This document shows, in pieces, positions 26,238 through 35,735 of a DNA stretch of 48,458 bases; the stretch's first letter is position 1, and each line of letters starts with the position of its first letter. The notes under the pieces were generated by a model that was given only the letters and a program-made list of their open reading frames with translations, searched no databases and was not told where the DNA came from. A program made the translations under genes and the position numbers. Source of the DNA: Bacteroidales bacterium (GTDB taxonomy: Bacteria; Bacteroidota; Bacteroidia; Bacteroidales; JAFGXI01); contig JAFGXI010000003.1 of the NCBI GenBank assembly GCA_016936665.1, positions 1 through 48,458 on the forward strand, in the 5' to 3' direction.

Positions 26238-29200
26238 TTAGAAAAATGCCCGTAATTGCGCTTGTCCGGTATGAACTACTTTGCTGTCTTCGGCAACCCT
26301 ACCTAAATACGACAAATTGAGTTGTAAATATTTCGATAATTGGGTTTGAAATACAGCAGTCCATTTTCCGTTTTTCCCGGGCATCATTCCTTCTAACATT
26401 TCGAAGGCAATGGTGTTGTTGGTGGCTGTATTGTAGTCGAACTGAAAAAAATCGACATTAATCTGGATGTTCGATTGACTTACCAAATTGTATTTTATTT
26501 CTATTCCTATTTTTTGCATGATGGCTGCCTGAATATCCCATAGATTTTGTTTGTCTTTGTATTGATAGGAACTGCTAAAACGCCAACGATCGTTTGCCTG
26601 AAAACTGATTTCTACTATACTCGACCATTGTTCGATCTTGTAATTGTTACTCGAAAAATATTCCGATAAATAAGTTTTTTCTTCGAAGCTTGTTTCGTTA
26701 CTTATTCGCCAACTCTTGCTTACATTGACTCGCGAGGCAATCGTATGGTTAAGGTTGGTTCTTGATTCGAATCCTTGCATGAGCAAGTTTTTGTTTTTGT
26801 AATTTAGATAGATATAATCGATTCCCCATATAGAACTAATTTTATTGAACGATAGCGTGTTGCGATACGATTGACTTAAGCTTAATAAACTACTATCGGC
26901 CACTTGGCTAGAAAAAGGATTGAGAAGAACGCCGGCTTCGTTGTTGTTTAGCTTTTTTTTAACTTTATAGGAAAGTATATTACTCCAACGCGAAACCCAC
27001 TTAAGAAAGCCTGTGTTATTTCGCCAAACTTTATATGGGTGGAGTTGGACCGTTTCCGAAAATTCGTTGGCATATGCTCTAATATACTCAGAGCTTGGTA
27101 AATAAACTCTTATGTATTTTGCCTCGTCGGAATAGCTAGCTTTTTCAAACTCATCCAATTCCTGAACTCCATTTCCGTTATAGTCTATCCATTGGTAAAT
27201 GCCTTGGCCTGCAGCAACTTCTACGTAAGCAAATTCTTTTTTAAGCTCTAAACCTGTACTTAACTCGTAAAAAGTTCTGAAGTTTATAGCATTCTTATAC
27301 CCTTTGATTTGATGCTCTATTTTGCCTAAAAAGTTTTGCTCATTTTGATGAATTAAACTAATTGTAGAATCTTGAATTTCGACTTGTCGCCATGTTAAAT
27401 TAGCAATTAAACTCTGACTTTTTAAACTGTTCAATTGATAGTCGGCACTTAGCATGTGGCTTACAGTAGCAGCATTTAAAAGTCCCTCTTTAGCTCCTTT
27501 ATCTTGTCGATTGCTATATTGTACAAAGACTGTGTTTTGTTTTTTTGTTTGCCAATCTGCAAAAGCTTGCCACTCAAAAAAACTAGATGTCTTAGCTAAT
27601 AATGAATCGTTGCTTTTCCATAAATTGTTTTCGCTTTTTTCTTTAACCCCCAGTTTTACCATATTCGATAATTGGTATTGGATTAATGCGTCGCTCCGAA
27701 GAAAATCGGTGTTAAAGTCTTTTTGTTTACTTTTTAGCCATGAGGCATTGGCTTGCATCAACCATTTTTTAATGTTGGTTTGTGCATTTATATTTTGCTT
27801 CCAGCCGGAGTAAGAAGAGTCTTGTAATAACCACTGATTCTCGTATCTCAGTTGCCATAATTCGCGATTCTTCCATAGCAAAGCAGTCCCAATACTCCTG
27901 TAATCGGTTTCGTAGTTGGTTAAATTCCAATCTCTCTTAAACTCTACATTTTGGAATGGTTCGAAACTTTTAAAGTGCGGAGCAACTTGTTCTCCAAACA
28001 CAGACCATAGCAGTTTGTTTTGGCTTGTATCTTTAATTAGTAAATCTTGCTCTAGTTTTAGCTTCATGGCATAGGACCAATCGTCGCCGGAATCGAAATT
28101 GGAAAATGTATTCGCGTCGTAGCGACTTCCTGCTATTTCGTAATTGACAGTGGTAAAAGAAGCTAAGCGTATTTTTCCGCCGGTACTGAGCATCTGTTGG
28201 CTTTTTGTGGTGGTCAATATTTTTACAGGTAAGTAGGCTCCTTGCGCTTGACCATTAACTGGAGCAATCCATTCGAATACACGACCATTGGCACTGCTGG
28301 TAGCCATTTTATAATTACCATTTCCTTCTCCAACAAAAGCAAAAGTGGCTCTGTAAATTGCTTTACCAGGAATAGTAGAATATACTAAAACACTATCGTA
28401 GCCAAGGGTATCTACCAGTGTGTAACGAACTTCTTCGCTACTAAACCCTAAACTGTCGATGCTTGAGACTACGGCTTTAAAAGGATCGTCGCCGGCATTG
28501 GAAAGGATTTGTTTTTCTGTATCGGTATAATCTGCATTGATGGGTTGATTTTTGCTTTCGTGATCGGATAAAAAATTAATCCAAAAATTTGAGTTTTTAC
28601 TTTCGTATTCGACCTGACCAGCAACTGTAAATTTTGCAAAATTTTTATCGGCATATTCAAACTCAACTACTATTCGCGAGTCTTTAGTTATAATTCGATG
28701 GGTTGTAAACGATACTTCGGCTAAATTATAATCAATAGTATAATCGTTGTCTTCGCCTCTTTTCTGAAATTCGCCATCGATATACACTTTTTCTGTTCCG
28801 GCTAAAACTACGATGTAGCTTTCGTTTTGTGCTCCTTTAAGCTGATAAGGGCCTTGTACGCCTTCTTTTGCATTGATTTCCAATCGGTTAAAACGTCCTT
28901 TCGAAACGGCACCTGCTGCTTTAAGCTTTATATGATTGTTTTTATTGCCATCAATTCGGTGTTCCACCATACCACCCATCACTTTCTTATGATAATTTAA
29001 AAAATAACCAATGGGTTTATTGAGTTCAAAATCGCCTAAGGTAAGATTGCTCTTGTCGTTATATAAGCTGATGTAAACTTTGTCGAACTCTTGAATTTGT
29101 TGTGTGTTACCGTCGGGTTGAATAGGGATATTGTTGTCTGTAATTGCCGCTTTAATATAAATACCATCGCTTAGCTGTCCGTTAAGTTGCATATTCAGAG

Positions 29201-29690
29201 CCGAGTTTACAACAACATCTTGATTATTTCCAAAATCGATACCTCTAGAAATGTATCCCGATTTATTAAGCTGATTGTCGTCCCAAGAATTGTTTTCGTC
29301 TCCGGTGAGTGGAGAAAAAATGTTTGAGGGCAAAGCGCTGGTAGAAGAATCTGTTTTAACGTCGATGTAATAAAGACTTCCGAATTGCGATTTGCTGAAG
29401 TTCGTGTTGAAGGTTCTAAAACTAATACTTAGTGTTTTATTCAATAATAATTTGTCGACAATGATAGCGTGTGCATCGCTATTAACCTTGTATAAGGTAG
29501 GAGAAATAAGATGAGCTTGTTCATCGAAAATAATAATAGAAGAGGGGATAATACTTAAACTATCGAGAAATAAGGTATCGGATGTTATTGTTTTGTTGAT
29601 CTTATGAAACAATTGAGTATTCTGAGATAAAGCCAATTGTGTGCTCCATCCAAAAATTATAATTGTTATAAGCGTACCAAATTGTTTCAA
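26238..29690 (-). CDS. Very large outer-membrane/surface protein (1150 aa), TTG start
   Basis: The signal peptide is MKQFGTLITIIIFGWSTQLA, then LSQN. Upstream there is an in-frame stop and no ATG, and the next Met lies far inside the gene, so TTG at 29690 is the only start that keeps the signal peptide. Residues ~290-350 form a module (GAQNESYIVVLAGTEKVYID ... DNDYTIDYNLAEVSFT ... DSRIVVEFEYAD) known from large Bacteroidota outer-membrane proteins. A Ca-binding-like loop DYNGNGVQELDEFE lies near 836-848. The C-terminal half is rich in amphipathic aromatic strands and ends in F-F, as in outer-membrane barrels. Function unknown. It is monocistronic. Confidence 0.82.
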   Translation of the reverse strand: MKQFGTLITIIIFGWSTQLALSQNTQLFHKINKTITSDTLFLDSLSIIPSSIIIFDEQAHLISPTLYKVNSDAHAIIVDKLLLNKTLSISFRTFNTNFSKSQFGSLYYIDVKTDSSTSALPSNIFSPLTGDENNSWDDNQLNKSGYISRGIDFGNNQDVVVNSALNMQLNGQLSDGIYIKAAITDNNIPIQPDGNTQQIQEFDKVYISLYNDKSNLTLGDFELNKPIGYFLNYHKKVMGGMVEHRIDGNKNNHIKLKAAGAVSKGRFNRLEINAKEGVQGPYQLKGAQNESYIVVLAGTEKVYIDGEFQKRGEDNDYTIDYNLAEVSFTTHRIITKDSRIVVEFEYADKNFAKFTVAGQVEYESKNSNFWINFLSDHESKNQPINADYTDTEKQILSNAGDDPFKAVVSSIDSLGFSSEEVRYTLVDTLGYDSVLVYSTIPGKAIYRATFAFVGEGNGNYKMATSSANGRVFEWIAPVNGQAQGAYLPVKILTTTKSQQMLSTGGKIRLASFTTVNYEIAGSRYDANTFSNFDSGDDWSYAMKLKLEQDLLIKDTSQNKLLWSVFGEQVAPHFKSFEPFQNVEFKRDWNLTNYETDYRSIGTALLWKNRELWQLRYENQWLLQDSSYSGWKQNINAQTNIKKWLMQANASWLKSKQKDFNTDFLRSDALIQYQLSNMVKLGVKEKSENNLWKSNDSLLAKTSSFFEWQAFADWQTKKQNTVFVQYSNRQDKGAKEGLLNAATVSHMLSADYQLNSLKSQSLIANLTWRQVEIQDSTISLIHQNEQNFLGKIEHQIKGYKNAINFRTFYELSTGLELKKEFAYVEVAAGQGIYQWIDYNGNGVQELDEFEKASYSDEAKYIRVYLPSSEYIRAYANEFSETVQLHPYKVWRNNTGFLKWVSRWSNILSYKVKKKLNNNEAGVLLNPFSSQVADSSLLSLSQSYRNTLSFNKISSIWGIDYIYLNYKNKNLLMQGFESRTNLNHTIASRVNVSKSWRISNETSFEEKTYLSEYFSSNNYKIEQWSSIVEISFQANDRWRFSSSYQYKDKQNLWDIQAAIMQKIGIEIKYNLVSQSNIQINVDFFQFDYNTATNNTIAFEMLEGMMPGKNGKWTAVFQTQLSKYLQLNLSYLGRVAEDSKVVHTGQAQLRAFF

Positions 29691-29857
29691 ATCGAGAAAT
29701 TAATTGAGCTCAGTAAAATATGCCACGACATTGTAAAACAATAAAAGTAAAAACGTTTTTTGTTAATGCTTATTGCTTAAACTGAAAAGCTAAAGATTAA
29801 TTGTTTTTTTCAAGTAATTCTCTTTTCAACCAAGTTTATATTTTTAATTTAAAAGTC

Positions 29858-31822
29858 TTATTCGGCAAAACGTTGTTCTTCGGACAGCTCAAGTTCGTAT
29901 TGTTTCTTTTCCCACTCATGCATGGCATTATCTAAGTCTTTTTGTGCGCTTTCGATTTCGGAATAATATTTCTGAAAATATTCTGAGCTGAAGTTGACAG
30001 ATTGTTCTGCTAAAATATGATTTATACTAGCAATTTGTTCTTCTTTTTCAGCAATGGTAGTTTCCAGTGATTCGATCTCTTTTTTAATTTTTCTTATTTC
30101 TTTATCGAGCAGTTTACGTTCCTCGTAACTAAGTTTAGTATCGGATGTGTTCTCTGTTTTAGGTTTATTGTCGGTTGTTTTTTTAGTTGCCACTTCGTTC
30201 AATTGATCTAAATTTTCGATTTGTTTTTTCTTGATAAAATCTTGAATACCAGACAGATGTTCTCTGATGTTTTGATCCTTGAATTCGAAAATTTTATCGC
30301 AAAGGCCATCTAAAAAATAGCGATCGTGAGAGACGACTACTAAGGTGCCATCGTATTTTTTAAGGGCTTCTTTCAGTAAATCTTTGGTTAAAATATCGAG
30401 GTGATTGGTAGGCTCGTCGAGGACTAAAAAGTTTACAGGTTCGAGAAGCAGTTTCGCCATTGCTAATCGAGATTGTTCTCCTCCCGACAATACGCTTACT
30501 TTTTTGTCGACATCTTCGCCCTTAAACAAGAATGCACCTAAAATATCTCTTACCTTTTTTCTAACATCGCCAACTGCAATATCGTCGAGGGTTTGAAGTA
30601 CTGTTTTGTTTTTATCGAGAAGCTCGTCTTGGTTCTGAGCGAAATAGCCAATTTTTACATTGTGCCCTAGTTTTAAGTAACCATCGTAATCGTATTCGCC
30701 AACGATAATTCTCGATAGGGTTGTTTTGCCTTCGCCGTTTTTGCCAACAAATGCAATTTTTTCGCCTCGCTCCAAAGTAAATTCAAGCTGATTTAAAACT
30801 TTTTTTTGTGGAAAAGATTTGCTGAGTTGCTTGCACTCGAAGACTAAATTGCCCGACCTTGGTGAAGGAGGAAACTGTATGTGTACGGCACTTTTATCTT
30901 CTTCGTCAATTTCGATTCGCTCTATTTTTTCGAGTTGTTTAATGCGCGATTGCACTTGAACGGCTTTGGTCGCTTTATACCGAAATCGTTCTATAAAAGC
31001 TTCGGTGTCTTCGATCATTTTTTGCTGATTGCGATAAGCTGCTAATTGTTGATCTCTTCGCTCTTGTCGCAAATCGAGGTATTTTGTATATGATGTTTTG
31101 TAATCGTAGGTTTTGCCAAGCGATATTTCTATGGTTCTGTTAGTCACACTATCGAGAAATAAACGGTCGTGCGAGATTAAAACAACGGCGCCTCCAAAAT
31201 TGGATAGAAATTGTTCCAGCCATTGAATTGATTCGATATCGAGATGATTGGTAGGTTCGTCGAGTAATAGTACATCCGGTTCTTGGAGTAAGATCTTTGC
31301 CAACTCAATTCGCATGCGCCACCCTCCGCTAAATGTTTCTGTTAATCTGTCGAAATCGTTTTTTACGAAGCCTAGACCCATTAGCACTTTTTCGATTTTT
31401 TCTTCCGTTTTGTGTCCATCTAAAATTTGAAAACGGTCGTTAAGATGAGAAATTCGATCGATTAGTTTGCTGTACGAATTCGATTCGTAATCGGTTCGTT
31501 CGGCTAGTTCCTGATTTAATCTTTGTAGTTGATCTTTTACTTGGTTGATGGCTTCGAAAGCTCTCTTTGTTTCTTCGAGAACCGTTTTCCCACTTTGGTA
31601 GCTCATCTGTTGAGGCAAGTAGCCCATCGTTAAATCGTCGGATTTGCTTATTTGTCCGCTGTCGATATTTTGAAGACCATATATAATTTTAAGAAGTGTT
31701 GATTTCCCTGCTCCGTTTCTACCTACTAAGCCTATTTTATCTTTTTTATCGATTAAAAAAGATACCGATGCAAATAAATCTGTACCGTTAAATGCAACAC
31801 TAATATTGTCGATAGCAATCAT
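29858..31822 (-). CDS. ABC-F family ATPase (Uup/YheS-like)
   Basis: This 654-aa soluble protein has two ABC domains. The first has Walker A GRNGAGKST (~37), TFSGGWRMRIELAKIL and DEPTNHLDIES. The second has GKNGEGKTT, VLSGGEQSRLAMAKLL and DEPTNHLDI. The linker is basic and helical (YRNQQKMIEDTEAFIERFRY), and the C-terminal ~100 residues form a coiled coil (ERKLLDKEIRKIKKEIESL...). This layout is that of ABC-F ribosome-associated translation or antibiotic-resistance factors with a C-terminal extension. I chose ATG 31822; an in-frame TTG at 31831 adds three residues. TATTTTTG (31836-31829) matches the -7 consensus so close to the ATG that the mRNA could be leaderless. Confidence 0.9.
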   Translation of the reverse strand: MIAIDNISVAFNGTDLFASVSFLIDKKDKIGLVGRNGAGKSTLLKIIYGLQNIDSGQISKSDDLTMGYLPQQMSYQSGKTVLEETKRAFEAINQVKDQLQRLNQELAERTDYESNSYSKLIDRISHLNDRFQILDGHKTEEKIEKVLMGLGFVKNDFDRLTETFSGGWRMRIELAKILLQEPDVLLLDEPTNHLDIESIQWLEQFLSNFGGAVVLISHDRLFLDSVTNRTIEISLGKTYDYKTSYTKYLDLRQERRDQQLAAYRNQQKMIEDTEAFIERFRYKATKAVQVQSRIKQLEKIERIEIDEEDKSAVHIQFPPSPRSGNLVFECKQLSKSFPQKKVLNQLEFTLERGEKIAFVGKNGEGKTTLSRIIVGEYDYDGYLKLGHNVKIGYFAQNQDELLDKNKTVLQTLDDIAVGDVRKKVRDILGAFLFKGEDVDKKVSVLSGGEQSRLAMAKLLLEPVNFLVLDEPTNHLDILTKDLLKEALKKYDGTLVVVSHDRYFLDGLCDKIFEFKDQNIREHLSGIQDFIKKKQIENLDQLNEVATKKTTDNKPKTENTSDTKLSYEERKLLDKEIRKIKKEIESLETTIAEKEEQIASINHILAEQSVNFSSEYFQKYYSEIESAQKDLDNAMHEWEKKQYELELSEEQRFAE

Positions 31823-31828
31823 AGTTTG

Positions 31829-31836
31829 CAAAAATA
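31829..31836 (-). promoter_or_regulatory. candidate -7 element for the ABC-F gene, close to its start
   Basis: TATTTTTG on the minus strand matches TAnnTTTG and ends six bases before ATG 31822, so transcription would begin at or next to the start codon. No -33 match was found. Confidence 0.3.
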
Positions 31837-31923
31837 GAAGATATCTTAAAGCAATCGATTAAATTTCTTTAGAACTTTGAGCGAGTATTATGTCTGATTA
31901 CTAATTATTTTGAAAAGTTTTAT

Positions 31924-31931
31924 TAACTTTG
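31924..31931 (+). promoter_or_regulatory. candidate -7 element for the TPR-transmembrane gene
   Basis: TAACTTTG matches TAnnTTTG, 49 bases before ATG 31981, with no clear -33 partner at the canonical distance. Confidence 0.3.
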
Positions 31932-31980
31932 AATAACTAGATAAACCCATGATTTTGTAGTTTTAACCTAACAACTAAGT

Positions 31981-33222
31981 ATGTTTAAGCGCCAACCGAT
32001 AATATTATTTTTTATATTCTTAATTCAATTTTCCTTTTCTCAAGATTTTAATTATTTTTTAGCAAAGGGAGATAGTAGCCTCGCAGAATTGAAATATTCG
32101 GAAGCTATTGCCAATTATAAAAAAGCATTTACAATTAAACCTGAGAGAATTGTTCGGGATTGTGATGAAGTTAAAATATTCAGTAATATTGCTAGAGCAT
32201 ACTCAGAAATATCAGAGTATCAGAGTTCTATAGAATATTTATTTCAATATTTAGAAAAAGACTGTATTAAAAAAGATAGTTCAGAAAAATCAAAATCCTA
32301 TAATCAGTTAGGGATTAACTACAACTATCTTAGTCAGAACGAACAAGCGCTTAAGTTTTATAAAAAAGCAATAGAAATGGCAGGGTCAGATACCGGCCGA
32401 ATGGCATCTGTTTACAATAATATTGCGAATATATATCAGCAAAATAAAGAGCTCGATAAAGCTATTGAATATTACCAAAATTCGTTAAAATATTTTAAAG
32501 CAATCGATTATTATTATGGCGAAGTGGCTGTAACTATGAATATTGCTATCATTGAGGCTATGCAAAACAAAGTAGAAATAGCTTTGTCTTACTACGAACA
32601 ATCCAAAAGGATGGCAGAAGAACATGGCGATACCTTACAATTAATTGCGATTTATATCAATATGGGTGAATATTATACTCAAGTAACTGATTATAAAAAA
32701 GCTGAAGAATATTTAAACTGGGCTTTAAAACAATCGATGTTGAAAAAGAGCAGGTCGCTAATTATGGAATCGTACAAGAGCTTGGTTAAGCTATATGAGG
32801 CTAATAAAGATTACAGTAAAGCATTCGTCAACTTAAAAAAGTATAATGAATATACCGACAGCATATTTATGCTAAATTCAAGTCGCGACTATGCGGAGTT
32901 AGAAGCCAAGTATTCGTTAAGAGAAAAAGATCAACAAAATCAAACATTACAGAAGGAGCAAGAGTATACTGAGCTTAAATTTAAATCTCAACGTAAGTAT
33001 ATTTGGATGCTTTTGGGAATTGTTGTGTTAGCATTATTATCGATGGGTTTGTTTTATCTTCAAAGAATAAAATTGATTAAAACTAAGAAGGCACTCGAAA
33101 TTCAACATAAAGAGATTACCAAATCGCAAAAGCAATTGAAGGATCTTAATCATCAATACGAAAAGTTAATCGAAAAATACGAAGGTGATAATAAGTTGAG
33201 TAATCGAGCTGAGATTTTTTAA
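31981..33222 (+). CDS. TPR - transmembrane - coiled-coil protein lacking an output domain
   Basis: The 413-aa product has a signal peptide (MFKRQPIILFFIFLIQFSFS, then QDF). About six or seven TPR units follow (~28-300, for example YSEAIANYKKAFTIKP, ALKFYKKAIEMAG and LDKAIEYYQNSLKYF), then a charged helix, one membrane helix (~342-360, MLLGIVVLALLSMGLFYL) and a cytoplasmic coiled coil of ~50 residues to the end. In Bacteroidota this N-terminal half commonly precedes a histidine kinase or LuxR-type DNA-binding domain; here neither follows and the stop is clean. It could act as a signalling adaptor or be a truncated sensor. Its 3' end lies 18 bases from the convergent mlaF-like gene. Confidence 0.85.
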   Translation: MFKRQPIILFFIFLIQFSFSQDFNYFLAKGDSSLAELKYSEAIANYKKAFTIKPERIVRDCDEVKIFSNIARAYSEISEYQSSIEYLFQYLEKDCIKKDSSEKSKSYNQLGINYNYLSQNEQALKFYKKAIEMAGSDTGRMASVYNNIANIYQQNKELDKAIEYYQNSLKYFKAIDYYYGEVAVTMNIAIIEAMQNKVEIALSYYEQSKRMAEEHGDTLQLIAIYINMGEYYTQVTDYKKAEEYLNWALKQSMLKKSRSLIMESYKSLVKLYEANKDYSKAFVNLKKYNEYTDSIFMLNSSRDYAELEAKYSLREKDQQNQTLQKEQEYTELKFKSQRKYIWMLLGIVVLALLSMGLFYLQRIKLIKTKKALEIQHKEITKSQKQLKDLNHQYEKLIEKYEGDNKLSNRAEIF

Positions 33223-33240
33223 TTCAATTTAGAGTCTTTT

Positions 33241-33996
33241 TTAACTTACTTGTGTTTTTATTGCTTTAAAAAGATCGGATGCGAACACAAAATTGTTCAG
33301 TTCTGTATTGTCGGTTTTGAAGATCATAGATTTATTACCTTCCCACCATTTATTCCCTTGGTAAACAAACATTATGTTCTCGCCTATTTCCATAACGGAG
33401 TTCATGTCGTGAGTGATGACCATGGTTGTAATGTTAAATTCTTTTGTTATTTCTTGAATTAAATCGTCGATTACAATGGCAGTTACTGGGTCGAGTCCTG
33501 AGTTTGGTTCGTCGAAAAATAAGTATTTTGGGTTTAGCGCAATAGCTCTGGCAATAGCAACACGTTTTTGCATACCTCCCGAAATTTCAGAAGGATATAA
33601 ATGATTAGAGTTTTGAATGTTTACACGGTCTAAGCAAAAATCTATTCGATCTTGTTTTTCTTTTTTACTCCATTTGGTAAAGACATCCATAGGATATTTA
33701 ATGTTTTCTTCGACCGTTGAAGAATTAAATAATGCACCACCTTGAAAAACCATTCCAATTTCTTTACGGAGTGCTTTAAGTTGGTTGTGTTTAAGCTTTG
33801 TTAAGTCGCGTCCATCGTATAATATTTGCCCCTGATCGACAGGATGCAACCCCACTACCGACTTTAAAAATACAGATTTCCCGGAACCGGACTGCCCAAT
33901 AACCAAGTTGCACATGCCTTTGTTTATTGTAAAATCGATACCTTGTAAGACATGTTTGTTGCCAAAAGTTTTATTTAATCCTATCACCTCAATCAT
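33241..33996 (-). CDS. mlaF: ABC transporter ATPase, MlaF-type (phospholipid trafficking)
   Basis: The 251-aa ATPase has Walker A GQSGSGKS (34-41), the signature block EISGGMQKRVAIARAIA, Walker B YLFFDEPNSGLDP and the H-loop TMVITHDM. With the MlaE-type permease encoded directly upstream (4-base ATGA overlap) it forms the inner-membrane engine of an Mla-type lipid transport system, which maintains outer-membrane lipid asymmetry. The strong MQKRV/NSGLDP variant is typical of MlaF. It is the last gene of the operon. No MCE-domain (MlaD) gene lies in this window, so the substrate-binding subunit must be encoded elsewhere. Confidence 0.9.
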   Translation of the reverse strand: MIEVIGLNKTFGNKHVLQGIDFTINKGMCNLVIGQSGSGKSVFLKSVVGLHPVDQGQILYDGRDLTKLKHNQLKALRKEIGMVFQGGALFNSSTVEENIKYPMDVFTKWSKKEKQDRIDFCLDRVNIQNSNHLYPSEISGGMQKRVAIARAIALNPKYLFFDEPNSGLDPVTAIVIDDLIQEITKEFNITTMVITHDMNSVMEIGENIMFVYQGNKWWEGNKSMIFKTDNTELNNFVFASDLFKAIKTQVS

Positions 33997-34733
33997 GTCA
34001 GCATTAAATAAGTGATGAATAAATTGGCCATTAATATCAAAATGATGCTATAAATAACACCTCTGGTGCTGGCCTTACCTACCTCTAAAGCTCCACCTTT
34101 AACAAAAAAACCATGATACGAAGATACAGAGGTGATGATAATAGCAAATACGTTAGATTTTATAAGAGAATAAAAAACCTTATAGGGCATAAAATCCCAC
34201 TGTAAACCCTCAATGTAATTCTGTACAGAGACACTATCGACAGAAAGCGTTGCAAAAAAACCACCGGAAATTCCAACTACCATAGCGATAATAACGAGAA
34301 AGGGCATCATGATAAATAGAGCTAGAATTTTTGGTAATATTATGCTACCGGCTGAATTTACACCCATTATTTCCATAGCATCCAGTTGTTCCGAAATTCG
34401 CATATTTCCAATCTCTGAAGAAATATTAGACCCGATAATACCAGCCAATATAACGGCAGTAACAGTACTAGAGAATTCTAAAATGATAGAATCTCTCGTA
34501 GTGAAACCAACAATTTTATCGGGTACAAAAGGGCTTTCGAGATTTAAAGCGGTTTGAATAGCTACCACCGCACCCATAAAAAATGTAATAATCATGATAA
34601 TGGATATTGAGCCCAAACCCAGTTTATCCATTTCTTTTAGCATATTTCTGAACAGAACTTTATGATTGTCGGGCTTTGAAAAAACCCGCTTCATCAGAAT
34701 GCCAAATTGTCCTATGTGGAATAAAAGCTTCAC
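33993..34733 (-). CDS. mlaE: ABC transporter permease, MlaE family
   Basis: The 246-aa protein has five or six membrane segments and the MlaE/YrbE block ISSEIGNMRISEQLDAMEIM (~105-125), with SAGSIILPKILALFIMMPFL after it. The start is GTG at 34733; an ATG at 34694 (MKRVFSKPD) is possible, but the longer N-terminus (KLLFHIGQFGILMKRVF) resembles the amphipathic helix at the start of MlaE proteins. It pairs with the MlaF ATPase encoded downstream and is preceded by the polyprenyl synthase gene after a 33-base gap. Confidence 0.9.
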   Translation of the reverse strand: MKLLFHIGQFGILMKRVFSKPDNHKVLFRNMLKEMDKLGLGSISIIMIITFFMGAVVAIQTALNLESPFVPDKIVGFTTRDSIILEFSSTVTAVILAGIIGSNISSEIGNMRISEQLDAMEIMGVNSAGSIILPKILALFIMMPFLVIIAMVVGISGGFFATLSVDSVSVQNYIEGLQWDFMPYKVFYSLIKSNVFAIIITSVSSYHGFFVKGGALEVGKASTRGVIYSIILILMANLFITYLMLT

Positions 34734-34766
34734 AAGCTCAAATTTACAGAAAAATAACGGGAATTA

Positions 34767-35729
34767 TTAAAAGACTCTTTGCTTAAGTTGATCTAGAAAT
34801 TTTAATAGTTCTTTTTGATTGTTTTCGGCCACGCTAATTGAATTTAAAACTTCATAGGCGCGCTTGTATTCATCTAAAATGGCATTTTGTGCAGCTTTAT
34901 CTATAGATAAATCGCGATAAGTTTGTGTTATAACACTAATCTTTTCTTGATTGTTCTTATATGTTCTCTGCATTAATTCTTGCATCAGTTGCTCATTTTT
35001 TTCTGTTGCTGATATTTGCAAGAATGTCTTTTTATTTTCGACAATGTCTCCCCCAATTTTTTTTCCAAAAGTAGATTCGTCGCCAAAGGTATCTAAGTAA
35101 TCGTCTTGAAGTTGAAAAGCCATGCCCATATGAATACCGAACTGGTACATCAGATTAGCATCGTTTGAAGTAGCTCCCCCGATAATCGATCCAATTTTAA
35201 GCGAAGCTGCTAAAAGTACGGCTGTTTTTAAACGAATCATTTCGAGATAATCTTCAATTTTCACAGAAGAAATACTTTCGAAATCCATATCGAATTGTTG
35301 CCCCTCACAAACCTCCCTTGCAGTTTGGTTGAATACCTTTAAACTGTGTCTTAAAGCTTCTGTTGGTAAATTAAGGAAGTACTCGTAAGCTTCTATCATC
35401 ATTGCATCTCCTGAGAGAATTGCAGTGTTTTCATCCCATTTTTTATGTACTGTAGGTTGATTTCGACGAACATCGGCATGATCCATAATATCGTCGTGAA
35501 GCAAAGTAAAATTATGAAAAGTTTCTAATCCTATGGCTGGCTCAAGGGCTTTATATATGTCATCAGAAAAAACGTTACATGCCATTAAACACAAAATGGG
35601 TCTTATTCTTTTGCCACCGGCAGACATAGCATAACTGATTGGTTCGTATAATCTTTTTGGACTTCTATTGTTATAATGTCCATCAATAGCCTTGTTGACA
35701 ATAGGAATGAGTTCTTCTATGCTGTACAT
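34767..35729 (-). CDS. Polyprenyl (all-trans isoprenyl) diphosphate synthase
   Basis: The 320-aa enzyme has the conserved GGKRIRP (38-44), the first aspartate-rich motif LLHDDIMD (DDIMD 79-83) followed by DVRR, and the second aspartate-rich motif QLQDDYLDTFGD (DDYLD 209-213). FQxQDD and KKTFL (as NKKTFLQIS) also match. It condenses isopentenyl diphosphate with allylic diphosphates using Mg2+. Product length cannot be fixed: the positions before DDIMD are F-T-L-L-H, suggesting geranylgeranyl or farnesyl-type chains. It sits between an epimerase and MlaE in an envelope operon, which fits supply of lipid carriers or isoprenoid lipids. Confidence 0.92.
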   Translation of the reverse strand: MYSIEELIPIVNKAIDGHYNNRSPKRLYEPISYAMSAGGKRIRPILCLMACNVFSDDIYKALEPAIGLETFHNFTLLHDDIMDHADVRRNQPTVHKKWDENTAILSGDAMMIEAYEYFLNLPTEALRHSLKVFNQTAREVCEGQQFDMDFESISSVKIEDYLEMIRLKTAVLLAASLKIGSIIGGATSNDANLMYQFGIHMGMAFQLQDDYLDTFGDESTFGKKIGGDIVENKKTFLQISATEKNEQLMQELMQRTYKNNQEKISVITQTYRDLSIDKAAQNAILDEYKRAYEVLNSISVAENNQKELLKFLDQLKQRVF

Positions 35730-35735
35730 AATATT

